DNA of 64,000 bases from Acinetobacter sp. SAAs474 (GCF_032823475.1 NZ_CP127915.1:372001-436000), one strand, 5' to 3'; positions 45,198-56,117 are shown, numbered from the stretch's first letter. Notes: generated by a model from the sequence alone, not told the origin. A program made the numbers and translations.

Positions 45198-46910
45198 ATG
45201 GAACACATCGAACGTGAATCGATGGAGTTTGATGTTGTTATCGTCGGTGCAGGACCTGCGGGCCTGTCAGCTGCGATTAAAATTCGTCAACTTGCGATTG
45301 AAAATAACCTCAATGATCTTTCGGTTTGTGTCGTTGAAAAAGGCTCCGAAGTTGGTGCGCATATCCTTTCAGGAGCAGTACTTGAACCTCGTGCTATCAA
45401 TGAACTTTTTCCAAATTGGCAGGAAGACGGTGCACCAATCAATGTTGCCGTCACCGAAGATAAAACCTACTTTACGCTATCAGATACAGCCTACAAGGAA
45501 GCACCGCATTGGATGGTACCGAAAACCATGCACAATGACGGAAATTATGTTATCTCCCTAGGAAATGTAGTGCGCTGGCTTGGTCAAAAGGCAGAAGAAT
45601 TAGAAGTCTCTATTTTTCCAGGTTTTGCTGCAGCAGAAATTCTGTACCATCCTGATGGTACAGTCAAAGGTATTCAAACGGGTGACATGGGGATTGGCAA
45701 AGATGGCGAACCGACCCATAACTTTGCACCTGGCTATGAACTGCATGCCAAATACACCTTATTTGCTGAAGGTTGCCGTGGCCATTTAGGCAAACGTTTG
45801 ATTAATCATTTTAATCTTGATCAAGATGCTGATCCTCAGCACTATGGCATCGGGATTAAAGAGCTATGGGAAATAGATCCCGCAAAACATAAACCCGGCT
45901 TAGTCATGCATGGTGCAGGTTGGCCATTAAGTGAAACCGGTTCTTCAGGTGGCTGGTGGCTATACCACGCGGAAAATAATCAAGTCACACTCGGCATGAT
46001 TATTGATCTTTCTTATCAAAATCCACATATGTATCCATTTATGGAAATGCAGCGCTGGAAAACCCATCCACTAATTAAACAATATTTAGAAGGTGGTAAG
46101 CGTATTTCTTATGGTGCACGTGCCGTGGTCAAAGGTGGCTTCAATTCATTACCTAAATTTACCTTCCCTGGTGGCTGTTTAATTGGTGATGATGCAGGCT
46201 TCCTTAACTTTGCCAAAATTAAAGGCTCGCATACAGCCATGAAATCAGGCATGTTATGTGGTGAAGCTGTATTTGAAGCCATTCAGGCCGGTGTTACACA
46301 AGGTGGTGATTTAGCCATTGCACGTGTTACAGAGGGTGAAGACTTTTTCAGCAAGGAATTAACGGGTTATACCGATAAATTCAACCGTAGCTGGTTAAAA
46401 GAAGAGCTCTATAATGCACGTAATTTCGGTCCAGCGATGCATAAATTTGGTCAATGGATGGGCGGTGCATTTAACTTTGTTGACCAAAATGTCTTTAAAG
46501 TACCATTTACCCTACACGATTTACAGCCTGATTTTAGTGCATTAAAAACAGTTGATGCGGTTCAGTTTAAGCCAAATTATCCAAAACCAGATGGTAAACT
46601 TACCTTTGATCGTTTATCTTCAGTGTTTATTTCAAATACGGTACATGAAGAGAATCAGCCTTCACATTTGAAATTGACGGATGCGTCTATTCCAATTGAT
46701 GTGAATTTACCAAAATGGGATGAACCTGCTCAGCGTTACTGTCCTGCTGGCGTATATGAAGTCATGGAAAATGATGATGGTTCTAAGCGCTTTCAAATTA
46801 ATGCTGCAAACTGTGTACATTGTAAAACCTGTGATATTAAAGACCCATCGCAAAATATTACTTGGGTTGCCCCGGAAGGCGGCGGCGGTCCAAACTATCC
46901 AAATATGTAA
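45198..46910 (+). CDS. electron transfer flavoprotein-ubiquinone oxidoreductase
   Basis: Passes electrons from ETF (fatty-acid and amino-acid oxidation) to the quinone pool at the inner membrane. It has 570 residues. The FAD-binding motif GAGPAGLSAA starts at residue 17; GCLIGDDAGFLNFAKIKGSHTAMKSG is the second flavin segment. The C-terminal 4Fe-4S cluster has cysteines in RYCPAGVYE and CVHCKTCDIKDP. AGGAG precedes the ATG. Monocistronic, with a strong terminator. Confidence 0.95.
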   Translation: MEHIERESMEFDVVIVGAGPAGLSAAIKIRQLAIENNLNDLSVCVVEKGSEVGAHILSGAVLEPRAINELFPNWQEDGAPINVAVTEDKTYFTLSDTAYKEAPHWMVPKTMHNDGNYVISLGNVVRWLGQKAEELEVSIFPGFAAAEILYHPDGTVKGIQTGDMGIGKDGEPTHNFAPGYELHAKYTLFAEGCRGHLGKRLINHFNLDQDADPQHYGIGIKELWEIDPAKHKPGLVMHGAGWPLSETGSSGGWWLYHAENNQVTLGMIIDLSYQNPHMYPFMEMQRWKTHPLIKQYLEGGKRISYGARAVVKGGFNSLPKFTFPGGCLIGDDAGFLNFAKIKGSHTAMKSGMLCGEAVFEAIQAGVTQGGDLAIARVTEGEDFFSKELTGYTDKFNRSWLKEELYNARNFGPAMHKFGQWMGGAFNFVDQNVFKVPFTLHDLQPDFSALKTVDAVQFKPNYPKPDGKLTFDRLSSVFISNTVHEENQPSHLKLTDASIPIDVNLPKWDEPAQRYCPAGVYEVMENDDGSKRFQINAANCVHCKTCDIKDPSQNITWVAPEGGGGPNYPNM

Positions 46911-46953
46911 ATCGCTATGATCATTAACCGAATGATCCTACAATGATGACTCC

Positions 46954-46986
46954 AATGCCAATGACGTTAACGTCATTGGCATTTTT
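46954..46986 (+). terminator. terminator of the ETF-ubiquinone oxidoreductase gene
   Basis: A perfect palindrome of 26 bases (46956-46981; half TGCCAATGACGTT), followed by a short T-run. Confidence 0.85.
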
Positions 46987-47234
46987 AATCATTATTTTTC
47001 TCTGTATTTTTGACACCATCATCATCTCATGAATGACCAGCAGCATGGCTTCTTTTAATTCGGTAAAATTTTTAAATACTTATACTACAAAGCATTAACA
47101 ATCGAAGTGCGACATAGGCTTTATGATGAGATTATCAATCATCGTTAAGTCGTATAAATATCTTAGTTATTTTTGGATATGCCGGCATTATCACTTGATT
47201 AATCATTATTTATTATTCAACTTAAGGTGAACAT
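46987..47234. other. intergenic region before the YdcH-like gene
   Basis: AT-rich, no supported gene or structured RNA. It should contain the promoter of the next gene. Confidence 0.4.
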
Positions 47235-47456
47235 ATGTTTCCAGAATATCGCGCTCTGATTAGTAAACTCAAGCAAGAAAATGCACATTTTTCTAAAATA
47301 TTTGATGAACATAATGCTTTAGATCATGAAATCATACGTTTAGAACAAGATATCGTAACCAATGCCAGTACATCGGATGAAATTGAAGTATTAAAACGTA
47401 AAAAACTTAAACTTAAAGATGAAATTTATCTGATGCTCAAACAAGCAGAAGCCTAA
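47235..47456 (+). CDS. YdcH (DUF465) family protein
   Basis: A 73-residue helical protein with the DUF465 pattern: MFPEYRALISKLKQENAHFSKIF, then FDEHNALDHEIIRLE, and LKRKKLKLKDEIYLML. Two coiled-coil helices are expected. Function unknown. AAGGTG lies upstream of the ATG. Confidence 0.88.
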   Translation: MFPEYRALISKLKQENAHFSKIFDEHNALDHEIIRLEQDIVTNASTSDEIEVLKRKKLKLKDEIYLMLKQAEA

Positions 47457-47547
47457 TAGCGTACAAGCTATCGTCTATTGTCAAAATACCCTTCAATATT
47501 CAAGGCAGCATACTCAGCAATTCATTTTCAACCATGTGATAACAAAT

Positions 47548-47580
47548 AAAAAACCCGCATCATCTGATGCGGGTTTTAAC
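47548..47580 (-). terminator. terminator of pnp (also usable from the plus strand)
   Basis: AAAACCCGCATCA and TGATGCGGGTTTT form a 13-bp stem; on the minus strand it ends in a long T-run. Confidence 0.9.
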
Positions 47581-47592
47581 GCTATTCAATCA

Positions 47593-49689
47593 TTACAGCG
47601 CTTGTTCAATATCTTTCATGGTCAATTTAATACGACCACGATTATCAACATCTGCCACTTGTACTTTAACCTCTTGACCTTCAGTCAATACATCGGTCAC
47701 ATTGGCAATACGTTCATTCGAGATTTGTGAAATATGTAATAAACCATCTGTACCAGGAAGCAGGTTAACAAATGCACCAAATTCAACAATACGAATCACT
47801 TTACCGGTATAAATTGTACCTGGTTCAATCTCAGCAGTAAGCGCTTGAATTTTTGCAATTGCTGCAGATGCTGCTGCTTTAGTTTCACCAAATACACGAA
47901 CCGTACCATTATCTTCAATATCAATTGCAGCTTTGGTTTCTTCTGTAATTTGACGAATGGTTGCACCACCTTTACCAATCACATCACGGATTTTATCTGG
48001 ATTAATATTAATCACTTGGAATGTTGGTGCATGGATTGAAATTTCAGGACGGGCACGAGAAATCACTTGGTTCATCGCATTTAAGATATACATACGGCCT
48101 GCATATGCTTGATTTAATGCAACTTCCATAATTTCTTCGGTAATACCTTCAATTTTGATATCCATTTGAAGTGCAGTAATACCATTGGCTGAACCTGCAA
48201 CTTTAAAATCCATATCGCCTAAATGATCTTCGTCACCCAAGATGTCAGAAAGTACTGCAAAACGTTCACCTTCTTTGACCAAGCCCATCGCAATACCCGC
48301 AACAGGTGCTTTAAGTGGTACACCCGCATCCATTAAAGATAAAGACGCGCCACATACCGATGCCATTGAAGAAGAACCATTTGATTCCGTAATATCAGAA
48401 ACAATACGAATCACGTAAGGGAAGCGATCAACAGCTGGGAGTACTGCTTGTACACCACGACGTGCCAAACGACCATGACCAATTTCACGACGTTTTGGAC
48501 CAGATTCACGTCCAGTTTCACCTACAGAATATGCAGGGAAATTATAGTGCAACATAAAGTTATCTGTTTTGGTGCCCGATAATGTATCGACCATCAACGC
48601 ATCACGTGTATTCCCTAAAGTGGTGGTAACCAATGCTTGTGTTTCACCACGAGTAAATAATGCTGAACCGTGTGCACGACCCAATACACCAACCTGAACA
48701 TCTAAAGCACGCACGGTTTTGGTATCACGACCATCAATACGTGGTTTACCTGACAAAATATTGTCACGCACTGTACGATATTTAAGATCTTCAAATAATT
48801 CATTCACTTCATCAGCAAGACCAGTATCGTCACCTTCTGGAACGAATTGTGCCAATGCTTCTGTATGTAATGCATCTAATGCTGCATAACGATCTTGTTT
48901 TACTGCAATCGTATATGCTTCAGAAATCTTCGCTTCAAAAGTTTCTTTTAGTTTTGTACGTAGTTCTTCATTTTTTTCAGGTGCAACCCAATCAGATGCT
49001 GTTGCGCCTGCTGCAGCTGCAAATTCTTTAATCGCTTGAATCGCAATTTGCATTTCATCATGGCCAAACAAGACCGCACCCAGCATTTGGTCTTCTGAAA
49101 GCTCTTTAGCTTCAGATTCAACCATCAATACCGCTGACTCTGTACCAGCAACAACAAGATCTAGATCTGAAGCACTCAGTTGTTCGTGATTAGGGTTTAA
49201 AATATATTCGCCATTAATTAAACCTACACGTGCTGCACCGATAGGACCACGGAAAGGTGTGCCTGCAATTGCCAATGCTGCAGAAGTACCAAGCATCGCT
49301 GCAATATCAGCTTCCATGGTTTTATCTGACGAAACAACCGTTGCCGTTACCTGAATCTCGTTATAATAACCTTCTGGGAATAATGGACGGATTGGGCGGT
49401 CAATTAAACGTGAAATTAATGTTTCTGCTTCAGAAGCACGGCCTTCTCGTTTACCATAACCACCTGGAATACGACCAGCAGCATATTGTTTTTCTTGATA
49501 ATTTACAGTAAGTGGGAAAAAATCTTGACCCGCTTTAGCAGTTGGCTGAGCAACGACAGCAACCAATACCGTTACACCGCCCATGGTGATTAAAACTGTT
49601 TTTGCTTGACGTGCAATACGGCCTGTTTCTAAAACAACATTATATTGACCATATTGGAATTCTTTACGAACAATATTAAACATTGACAT
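47593..49689 (-). CDS. pnp: polyribonucleotide nucleotidyltransferase (PNPase)
   Basis: 3'-5' phosphorolytic exoribonuclease of the degradosome, 698 residues. Two RNase PH-like domains are present (the first from [11 protein letters not shown]; the second with [24 protein letters not shown] and [16 protein letters not shown]). The KH domain has [13 protein letters not shown], and the S1 domain is [21 protein letters not shown] at the C-terminus. AGGAAA precedes two closely spaced ATG codons (49689 and 49683). rpsO lies upstream, the conserved order. Confidence 0.97.
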   Translation of the reverse strand: MSMFNIVRKEFQYGQYNVVLETGRIARQAKTVLITMGGVTVLVAVVAQPTAKAGQDFFPLTVNYQEKQYAAGRIPGGYGKREGRASEAETLISRLIDRPIRPLFPEGYYNEIQVTATVVSSDKTMEADIAAMLGTSAALAIAGTPFRGPIGAARVGLINGEYILNPNHEQLSASDLDLVVAGTESAVLMVESEAKELSEDQMLGAVLFGHDEMQIAIQAIKEFAAAAGATASDWVAPEKNEELRTKLKETFEAKISEAYTIAVKQDRYAALDALHTEALAQFVPEGDDTGLADEVNELFEDLKYRTVRDNILSGKPRIDGRDTKTVRALDVQVGVLGRAHGSALFTRGETQALVTTTLGNTRDALMVDTLSGTKTDNFMLHYNFPAYSVGETGRESGPKRREIGHGRLARRGVQAVLPAVDRFPYVIRIVSDITESNGSSSMASVCGASLSLMDAGVPLKAPVAGIAMGLVKEGERFAVLSDILGDEDHLGDMDFKVAGSANGITALQMDIKIEGITEEIMEVALNQAYAGRMYILNAMNQVISRARPEISIHAPTFQVININPDKIRDVIGKGGATIRQITEETKAAIDIEDNGTVRVFGETKAAASAAIAKIQALTAEIEPGTIYTGKVIRIVEFGAFVNLLPGTDGLLHISQISNERIANVTDVLTEGQEVKVQVADVDNRGRIKLTMKDIEQAL

Positions 49690-49713
49690 ATTTTTTTGTT
49701 TCCTGATTTTATT

Positions 49714-49762
49714 CTAGTGGAGACCCCTAAGGTTTAGCATTCACTAGCCCATAAATATGGGC
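49714..49762 (-). promoter_or_regulatory. pnp leader hairpins
   Basis: Two inverted repeats in the rpsO-pnp spacer: CTAGTG (49714-49719) with CACTAG (49742-49747), and GCCCAT/ATGGGC around AAAT at 49747-49762. They share one base. In E. coli the pnp leader carries an RNase III-cleaved stem used for PNPase autoregulation; these may be the counterpart. Confidence 0.4.
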
Positions 49763-49812
49763 ATTAAATGACAAAACTTAGAAGCCGACCTCACTAGACT
49801 TATGATTTTAAA

Positions 49813-49842
49813 CACAAAGAAGGAGCGAATCATCGCCCCTTC
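49813..49842 (-). terminator. terminator or attenuator of rpsO
   Basis: GAAGGGGCGA/TCGCTCCTTC on the minus strand (one G-U pair), followed by TTTGTGTTT, so readthrough into pnp is plausible. Confidence 0.65.
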
Positions 49843-49931
49843 CTCATCATCTAGACGATGCTAGATATAATTTTCTTTTCAGTCTTATAGCACATAACAT
49901 GCAATAACACGAAAACATAGCTTTAATCGAA

Positions 49932-50201
49932 TTAACGACGTAAACCTAAAGCACCAATCAATGCAACATAACGACCATGGTCTTTACCATTAAGGTAGTC
50001 AAGAAGCTTACGACGTTGGTTAACCATACGGATCAAACCACGACGGCTATGATGGTCGTGTTTATGTTCTTTAAAGTGACCTTGTAAATCATTAATTTGA
50101 GCAGTTAAAAGTGCAACTTGAACTTCTGGTGAACCAGTGTCATTTTCAGCGCGAGCAAATTTAGCAATGATCTCTGCGCGATCTGCGTTTGTTAAAGCCA
50201 T
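49932..50201 (-). CDS. rpsO: 30S ribosomal protein S15
   Basis: An 89-residue primary 16S rRNA-binding protein. All S15 features are present: [46 protein letters not shown] and the C-terminal [17 protein letters not shown] precedes the ATG. Confidence 0.98.
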   Translation of the reverse strand: MALTNADRAEIIAKFARAENDTGSPEVQVALLTAQINDLQGHFKEHKHDHHSRRGLIRMVNQRRKLLDYLNGKDHGRYVALIGALGLRR

Positions 50202-50329
50202 TCGATTTCTCCGAGATGCTTAAAGTTAAAAATTACGATATAAATCAACTGTTATACAATTGACTGCCGTGCATCACTACAGCAAGTAAAGTATTTTAAG
50301 GGAAAAGGGTTTAAATTGCAAAACAAGAA

Positions 50330-50434
50330 ATAAAAAAGCCTTGTAGTCTCTCCCAAAACTACAAGGCTTAGCGGCTGTAAGTTCCTCTATTACCTACGTC
50401 TTTGTAAGTTCGTTGCCTTTGGCTATAATTATCA
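50330..50434 (-). ncRNA. candidate small RNA between recD and rpsO
   Basis: On the minus strand a TATAAT box (plus coordinates 50442-50447) is followed after about 65 bases by a strong terminator (50336-50369). The transcript would be roughly 105 nucleotides. It holds a 9-base direct repeat GAACTTACA (at 50376-50384 and 50403-50411) and no open frame of note. A good -35 is not visible, so an activator or an upstream start as a recD 3' UTR is also possible. Strand and ends are inferred. Confidence 0.45.
50332..50369 (-). terminator. strong rho-independent terminator
   Basis: AAGCCTTGTAGT/ACTACAAGGCTT, a 12-bp stem with a 10-base loop and a T-run on the minus strand. It ends the recD transcript and/or the candidate small RNA. 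Confidence 0.92.
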
Positions 50435-50579
50435 TTCTACGATTATATCCAGCTTTCCTTGCCAGATTATTTTATAAAGTCATCTTCTCAAAAAGTATCA
50501 GCTTCTTCATGAGCAAATATCTCGAATCCTTGTAAGCAATTTCCTACAAAAATGTTTACTTTTTAGATCACATATACAA
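50435..50579. other. recD 3' flank
   Basis: Non-coding on both strands as far as I can see. The -10 element of the candidate small RNA lies at its left end. Confidence 0.4.
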
Positions 50580-52346
50580 TTAAAGTAATTGATTAATTTT
50601 ACTTAATAAACCGCTTTTTCTCGTGGTCCGATGCGTTAATGCACAGTGTAAGGCAGAACGATGGGCCAACAAGCTCACGACTGATTTAGCACGGGTAATT
50701 GCAGTATATAATAATTCCTGACTTAATAATTTAGTTGCTGTTTCATCTAAAACAATCGCGGTATGCTTAAACTCAGAACCTTGAGATTTATGAATCGTTA
50801 ATGCATAAGCCGTTTCTATATTTTTAGGTAAGCGGGTAGCCAATACCCATTTTTGTAAACTCGGAAAATACACTTCAAATACACCATCTAAAATATCACC
50901 ACGTTTTAAACAAATACCAATATCACCATTCGAGAGACCCAATTGATAGTCATTATAGGTCATCATTACAGGACGTCCGATATACCAATCTCCTTGTTTA
51001 ATTTGATGAGTATCAGATAAAAATCGCTGTTCAATTTGTTGATTTAAATGATAAAGTCCGAATGCTGCATGACGAATTGCGGTCAAGATTCGATACGCAT
51101 CAAAATGGTGCATAATGAGAGTTAAATCCTGCTCTAAGCTATTATTTTCTATATTTTTTTTAATTATTTCAGCATATGCGGAAAAACCATAGAACAGTTG
51201 ATCATAACAGGATTGCCATGCTGCACTGGATTCTGTTTCATCAGCTAAATATTGTAGTTGAATAAAATCTGACATTTCATCATGTAATGTCACTGCTTTT
51301 AACTGTCCAGCCTTAACGATTTGCTGTTCAAATTGTGCTAAAACATCACCAGATGAATATTGATTTTGCTGTTGAATAAATTGTGCCATTTGACCAATGA
51401 GAGCACCTGCTTTAAAACGTCGACTCGTCACTAAATGTGCTCGATGAGATGCCAAAGCAGGAATCTGTTGTAAATCCGCCAATACATTACCAACATCAAC
51501 AGCAGCCAACTGCTGTGCATCACCCAATAAAATCAATCGTGCTTGATCTGGTACAGCACAAAACAGCATATTGGCCAAATGAAGATCAAGCATCGATGCT
51601 TCATCAACTACAATTAAATCATAAGGTAATGGTTGTTTAGCATTAAATTTAGCTTGCTGATGATGACCCAAGCCCAATAAACGATGAATGGTAATAGGGG
51701 TAATATTTTTTAATTCATCACTGACAAAAGCCGCTAAATGGGGATCATTTAAAGCATATTGTAAAGCCTCTTTCATCCGCTGTGCCGCCTTACCGGTCGG
51801 TGCAGCTAAAGCAATACGCAGATCAGACTGAGTCTGACTTAATACCGCGATAATACGTGCCAAGGTATATGTTTTTCCTGTCCCTGGCCCCCCCGTAATC
51901 ATCGTAAAGGCATGTTCTATGACTGTTTGTAAAGCTTGTTTTTGATAAGAATCACTTAACAGTTGCTCTATACCAGACAAAGCGATCGTGGTAATTTTCT
52001 GTTGTTTTAACCGCCAAACCTGTTGTGCCAATTCATGCTCTAATGCCCAATAACGATACAAATATAAATATTGTGCATCATAAATAAAGGGCGCGATATG
52101 TGTAGCGTTCACTTGATCTGCAGCTAAAACCATTCCCGCTAAATGCTGAATATCATCAGGTATCCGCTCAATACAGCTATCCCCTTGCTGAACAGCCATT
52201 GCTATTTTCGCAATAATTTCATGAAATACTTCGGAAGGTTTTTGATATTTAACACATTGTTGATATAAGTATGTTCCCCAAGTTTGATACCATGCTATAG
52301 ATTGATCTTCAGATGATTGTTTAATCATTTTTTGATTGTTTTCCAC
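50580..52346 (-). CDS. recD: exodeoxyribonuclease V alpha chain
   Basis: 5'-3' helicase subunit of RecBCD, about 588 residues. The Walker A motif is ITGGPGTGKTYTLAR at residues 150-164, Walker B is LIVVDEASMLDL, motif III is LILLGDAQQLAAVDVG and motif VI is YTAITRAKS preceded by ALTIHKSQGSEF. There is no good ATG: GAGGA stands 7 bases before a GTG at 52346, which I choose; a GTG at 52370 and an ATG at residue 7 are alternatives. It lies 66 bases after recB. Confidence 0.93.
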   Translation of the reverse strand: MENNQKMIKQSSEDQSIAWYQTWGTYLYQQCVKYQKPSEVFHEIIAKIAMAVQQGDSCIERIPDDIQHLAGMVLAADQVNATHIAPFIYDAQYLYLYRYWALEHELAQQVWRLKQQKITTIALSGIEQLLSDSYQKQALQTVIEHAFTMITGGPGTGKTYTLARIIAVLSQTQSDLRIALAAPTGKAAQRMKEALQYALNDPHLAAFVSDELKNITPITIHRLLGLGHHQQAKFNAKQPLPYDLIVVDEASMLDLHLANMLFCAVPDQARLILLGDAQQLAAVDVGNVLADLQQIPALASHRAHLVTSRRFKAGALIGQMAQFIQQQNQYSSGDVLAQFEQQIVKAGQLKAVTLHDEMSDFIQLQYLADETESSAAWQSCYDQLFYGFSAYAEIIKKNIENNSLEQDLTLIMHHFDAYRILTAIRHAAFGLYHLNQQIEQRFLSDTHQIKQGDWYIGRPVMMTYNDYQLGLSNGDIGICLKRGDILDGVFEVYFPSLQKWVLATRLPKNIETAYALTIHKSQGSEFKHTAIVLDETATKLLSQELLYTAITRAKSVVSLLAHRSALHCALTHRTTRKSGLLSKINQLL

Positions 52347-52412
52347 ACAATTATCCTCAAAGTTATCCACAAGTCATGCAAGAATGGATCTGTTATTAAA
52401 CTTATTTTGACT

Positions 52413-55400
52413 TTACTCATCGTTTAAACTCACTCTCGATTGATGGCCAAGTAATGCATCCAATCGAAGAATAAGCTCTTTATCTGCTGGCCAATAATAA
52501 TAACCATAGCCCGCCTCAGCATTCATTCCTCTTAAATATAAATAAATCGCGCCACCTAAATGTTGATCAATATTATAACCAACCAACTGCACAGTTAAAT
52601 AACGATGTAATGCCACCAAATACAACGCTGCTTGTAACCAGTAACTTGCTTGTGACATATTGTTTTGAATGGCATCTACACCATAATCACTTTGTTCATT
52701 TCCTAGGAAATTACTTTTATAATCAGCAATATAATATTTTTGACCATCAAAAAAAACCAAATCAATCGAACCGGTTAAATAACGTGCTGACTGTGCCTGA
52801 TTTAACTCCAGCATATAAATGCCATGTTCAATAAATAATTGATGTATTCTTTGCGTGGATAACACATGATCAGCCAATGCCAACTGAAACGGAAATTCTG
52901 TCAAATACTGATTTGCATCAAGATGCTTTAATTTAAAATGAGGATATAACGGTGTCTCTAATACATCATGTAGCCATTGTACAATTAACTCAATTAACTG
53001 CTGCTCAGTATGATCTGGAAAATCACGATACCATGCCTGACATAACTGTGCCCATAAAGCAGGATAGTCATTTTTAAAACGACGATGAATCTCTAGAGAC
53101 CACAGCGTCGCATTCTGAAAATCAATATGCTGAAAAATCTCATGTAAAAAATTTCCAGCCACAGTACCCATTGGAAAATGCTGTTTAATCCAATCTAATG
53201 GCTGTTGTAAAATTTTTTCATTGGTCAGTACAATATTGATCTCATCAGTTGCTGATGATTGTTGTTCGGTTAAGGCAGCCAAAGCATCTTTGGCCTGCTG
53301 ATGGCTTAAATGTTGTGATAGCGCACTAAAACTGGTTTTACTGCGTGGATAAAAACGTTGCTGTGGAAATGGCCGTGCAGATAACTGTTGCGGTATTGTG
53401 ACTTGAGTTACATATTGCGCTGGACGTTGTGTTAAAGCAGGTTCATCACCACTCAAAAGATGCTGAAAAATCTCTGTGCCATGACCGCGCCAAAATGCCA
53501 ATCCAGATAAAGATTGAGCATCTTGCTGATTAAGCAATACATATACACGATAACTGGCTCGGGTTAATGCCACATACCAAAGTCGGTGTTGCTCTGCCTC
53601 TGCACGAGATTGATGTTGCTGTTGTGCCTGATCTGAAAGTAAGGCTTTATCATTGATGGTAACGACACGATAAGGTTCGGTTTGCTGTGTTGCAGGATTG
53701 ATAATGGTCTGTGTCGAAAAATTTAACGTCTTTGCAGGCTCCCTAAACGCCTTATTTGCACCCAGTAAAAATACAATTTTATATTCCAAGCCTTTAGATT
53801 GATGAATGGTCATCAATTGTATACCTGCGGCATTCGACAGTTTACGCTCTAATTCCCACTCTCGCTCACTGGGTGATTGCAATTGTTTTAAATACCAATC
53901 ATATAAATTTTGTACACCCTGATGAGCTTCACTATGTTGATTTAAGATATCGGTAATATGACGTAAATTCACTACATTACGCTCATTGTCACGGCTTTGA
54001 CTCGCCACTAAATTTTGCCAAACATGAAATAAATTTAAGGTAAATTGCCATGCAGTAACAAAACCTTTTTCTAACCACATTTCACGAATAAGATCAAAAT
54101 CAGCAATATATTGACTCAAACCTTCCGGCTGATGTTGACATGCAATTAATTGCGCCAGATCAAAATTGAACAATCGACTGAGTAAAGCACGTTTAACTTT
54201 TTCCTCATCATAAGGATTCATGATGGCAATCAGTAATGCCCCGACATCTTTGGCCACCTGACTGTCAAATACACTTTTTTTCGAAGGACGATTAACGCGA
54301 ATGGCTAAACGTTCTAATTCATATTGAACTTTATCTAAAGCATCATGATTTTTCGATAATATTGCAATATCATCTTCAATAATCGGTTGTTGCTCGGTAG
54401 CGTGCTCAATATACAGTTGTCCCTGTAAACTTTGATTGAGTAAGTCGCGAATCTGCCAAGCCACCTGTATTGCTTCATCTGCTTTATCTTCTAGCATCAA
54501 CCAACGTAAGGGTAAATGATTGTTACCTTGTGTATCCACTAAGGGTGGATGCTGACGACCTGCTGCCACAGGATGATAAAATACATCCTCACCAAAATCC
54601 GTTTGACGTTGAAATAATGCATCAACCACCTGTACCAATTCGGCTACGGAACGATGGTTATATTTCAAGCTATAACAATGCCCTTGCTTGGCCAATACAT
54701 CTTGACGTGCCTTGTTATAGGTCAGCATATCTCCACCACGAAAACCATAAATGGCCTGTTTAGGATCACCTACCATAATCATACATCCCTGCCAATAACG
54801 TGAACGATCACGCCATATTCGGGCCAAAACATCATCTTGGTCCTGATTGGTATCTTGGAATTCATCCACTAAAATCAATGGATATTTGGTATGAATAAAC
54901 TGTGCCAGTCGCTGTCCCTGTACACCCTGTAATGCTTCAGACAAGTTGCGAATTTGCTGAGAAAAAGTCGTTTCACCTTTTTGATGTAATAAAGACGGTA
55001 AACGATATTTGACTTGTTGACTTAAATAAAATTTTAAATGGCTGTCTAAATGTTCAAGATGATTAACGAGCTGTTGAAATTGTTCAAAAAATTGTCGTAA
55101 TGTCACAATGAGCGGATGGTGATTAAATTGTAGTAAAATATTTTCTGCACATTTATTTAATACTTTTTTACAACTAAGCTCCATCAATGCTTTTACCGTC
55201 GCTGAAAACTGTGGTGAAAATACGGCATAGCTTCTTTGTTCTTTTAATGCCGTTAACCATTCTCCAAGATCAACGCATAAAAGCTGCTGCAGCAAATTGT
55301 GATTGCGCCATTTTTTGGCCACTACGGTATAATGAGCACCATCAATTAAATAATAATCACTCAATTGATCAATTTGAGTCATATCTAATTGTAAGACCGC

Positions 55401-56114
55401 GTCAATGGCCGCTTCAAATTGCGCAATATCGATATTTGGACATGGAATTTCCTGAAAATGTGCCGAGCTAAAATTCAGACTTTGTTCTACCACACGACGA
55501 TATTGATCAATCGACTTTAATTTTTGCTGTAACAACAAATAGTCAATTATCTGTTGCGGCTGATGTTGGATCCATTCACGTAAAACATCATGAATCAGTT
55601 GATCGGTATACGCCTTTGCGTCTTCAGTAATTTGAGCCGATTCAATTTTGCCACTTTCAAAGGCAAATTCACGTAAAATTGTCTGTGTAAAGCTATCCAA
55701 TGTGCCAACAAATAATTCATCAAGCTGATCAATAACCAGTTTTAAACGTTCTTTGGCATAATCAATTCTTGGTGCATAGTCCTGTAGTACTTTTTGAAAT
55801 AGTGGATCTTTTTCATGTTGTAAATGCTGCTGGATTTGCTGTTGGCTATCAGATTGCAAACGGACCAAAAAGTTTAATGTTTCCACTAAACGAAGACGGA
55901 TACGATGTTTTAACTCTGCTGCTGCTGCACGGGTGAATGTGGTGGCAATAATTTGATTGGGTAAATATGCACCCAGTAAAATACGAACCATTAAACTCGA
56001 TAAGGTATAGGTTTTTCCTGTACCAGCAGAAGCCTCAATCCAATGTAAACCTTTAAACTGCATATCATGGATAGGTTGATAAGACCATGCGCCAGTATGA
56101 TGATGAAGCGTCAT
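52413..56114 (-). CDS. recB: exodeoxyribonuclease V beta chain
   Basis: 3'-5' helicase and nuclease subunit of RecBCD, 1233 residues. The N-terminal UvrD-like helicase has Walker A IEASAGTGKTYTLSS (27-41), ILVDEFQDTNQDQ (motif II), GDPKQAIYGFRGGD (motif III) and TIHQSKGLEYKIVFL (motif V). The C-terminal nuclease domain shows GSIDLVFFDGQKYYIADYKSN, with the conserved Asp...Asp-x-Lys catalytic set. The start ATG is 3 bases after the recC stop, so the two are coupled. Confidence 0.96.
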   Translation of the reverse strand: MTLHHHTGAWSYQPIHDMQFKGLHWIEASAGTGKTYTLSSLMVRILLGAYLPNQIIATTFTRAAAAELKHRIRLRLVETLNFLVRLQSDSQQQIQQHLQHEKDPLFQKVLQDYAPRIDYAKERLKLVIDQLDELFVGTLDSFTQTILREFAFESGKIESAQITEDAKAYTDQLIHDVLREWIQHQPQQIIDYLLLQQKLKSIDQYRRVVEQSLNFSSAHFQEIPCPNIDIAQFEAAIDAVLQLDMTQIDQLSDYYLIDGAHYTVVAKKWRNHNLLQQLLCVDLGEWLTALKEQRSYAVFSPQFSATVKALMELSCKKVLNKCAENILLQFNHHPLIVTLRQFFEQFQQLVNHLEHLDSHLKFYLSQQVKYRLPSLLHQKGETTFSQQIRNLSEALQGVQGQRLAQFIHTKYPLILVDEFQDTNQDQDDVLARIWRDRSRYWQGCMIMVGDPKQAIYGFRGGDMLTYNKARQDVLAKQGHCYSLKYNHRSVAELVQVVDALFQRQTDFGEDVFYHPVAAGRQHPPLVDTQGNNHLPLRWLMLEDKADEAIQVAWQIRDLLNQSLQGQLYIEHATEQQPIIEDDIAILSKNHDALDKVQYELERLAIRVNRPSKKSVFDSQVAKDVGALLIAIMNPYDEEKVKRALLSRLFNFDLAQLIACQHQPEGLSQYIADFDLIREMWLEKGFVTAWQFTLNLFHVWQNLVASQSRDNERNVVNLRHITDILNQHSEAHQGVQNLYDWYLKQLQSPSEREWELERKLSNAAGIQLMTIHQSKGLEYKIVFLLGANKAFREPAKTLNFSTQTIINPATQQTEPYRVVTINDKALLSDQAQQQHQSRAEAEQHRLWYVALTRASYRVYVLLNQQDAQSLSGLAFWRGHGTEIFQHLLSGDEPALTQRPAQYVTQVTIPQQLSARPFPQQRFYPRSKTSFSALSQHLSHQQAKDALAALTEQQSSATDEINIVLTNEKILQQPLDWIKQHFPMGTVAGNFLHEIFQHIDFQNATLWSLEIHRRFKNDYPALWAQLCQAWYRDFPDHTEQQLIELIVQWLHDVLETPLYPHFKLKHLDANQYLTEFPFQLALADHVLSTQRIHQLFIEHGIYMLELNQAQSARYLTGSIDLVFFDGQKYYIADYKSNFLGNEQSDYGVDAIQNNMSQASYWLQAALYLVALHRYLTVQLVGYNIDQHLGGAIYLYLRGMNAEAGYGYYYWPADKELILRLDALLGHQSRVSLNDE

Positions 56115-56117
56115 AAC

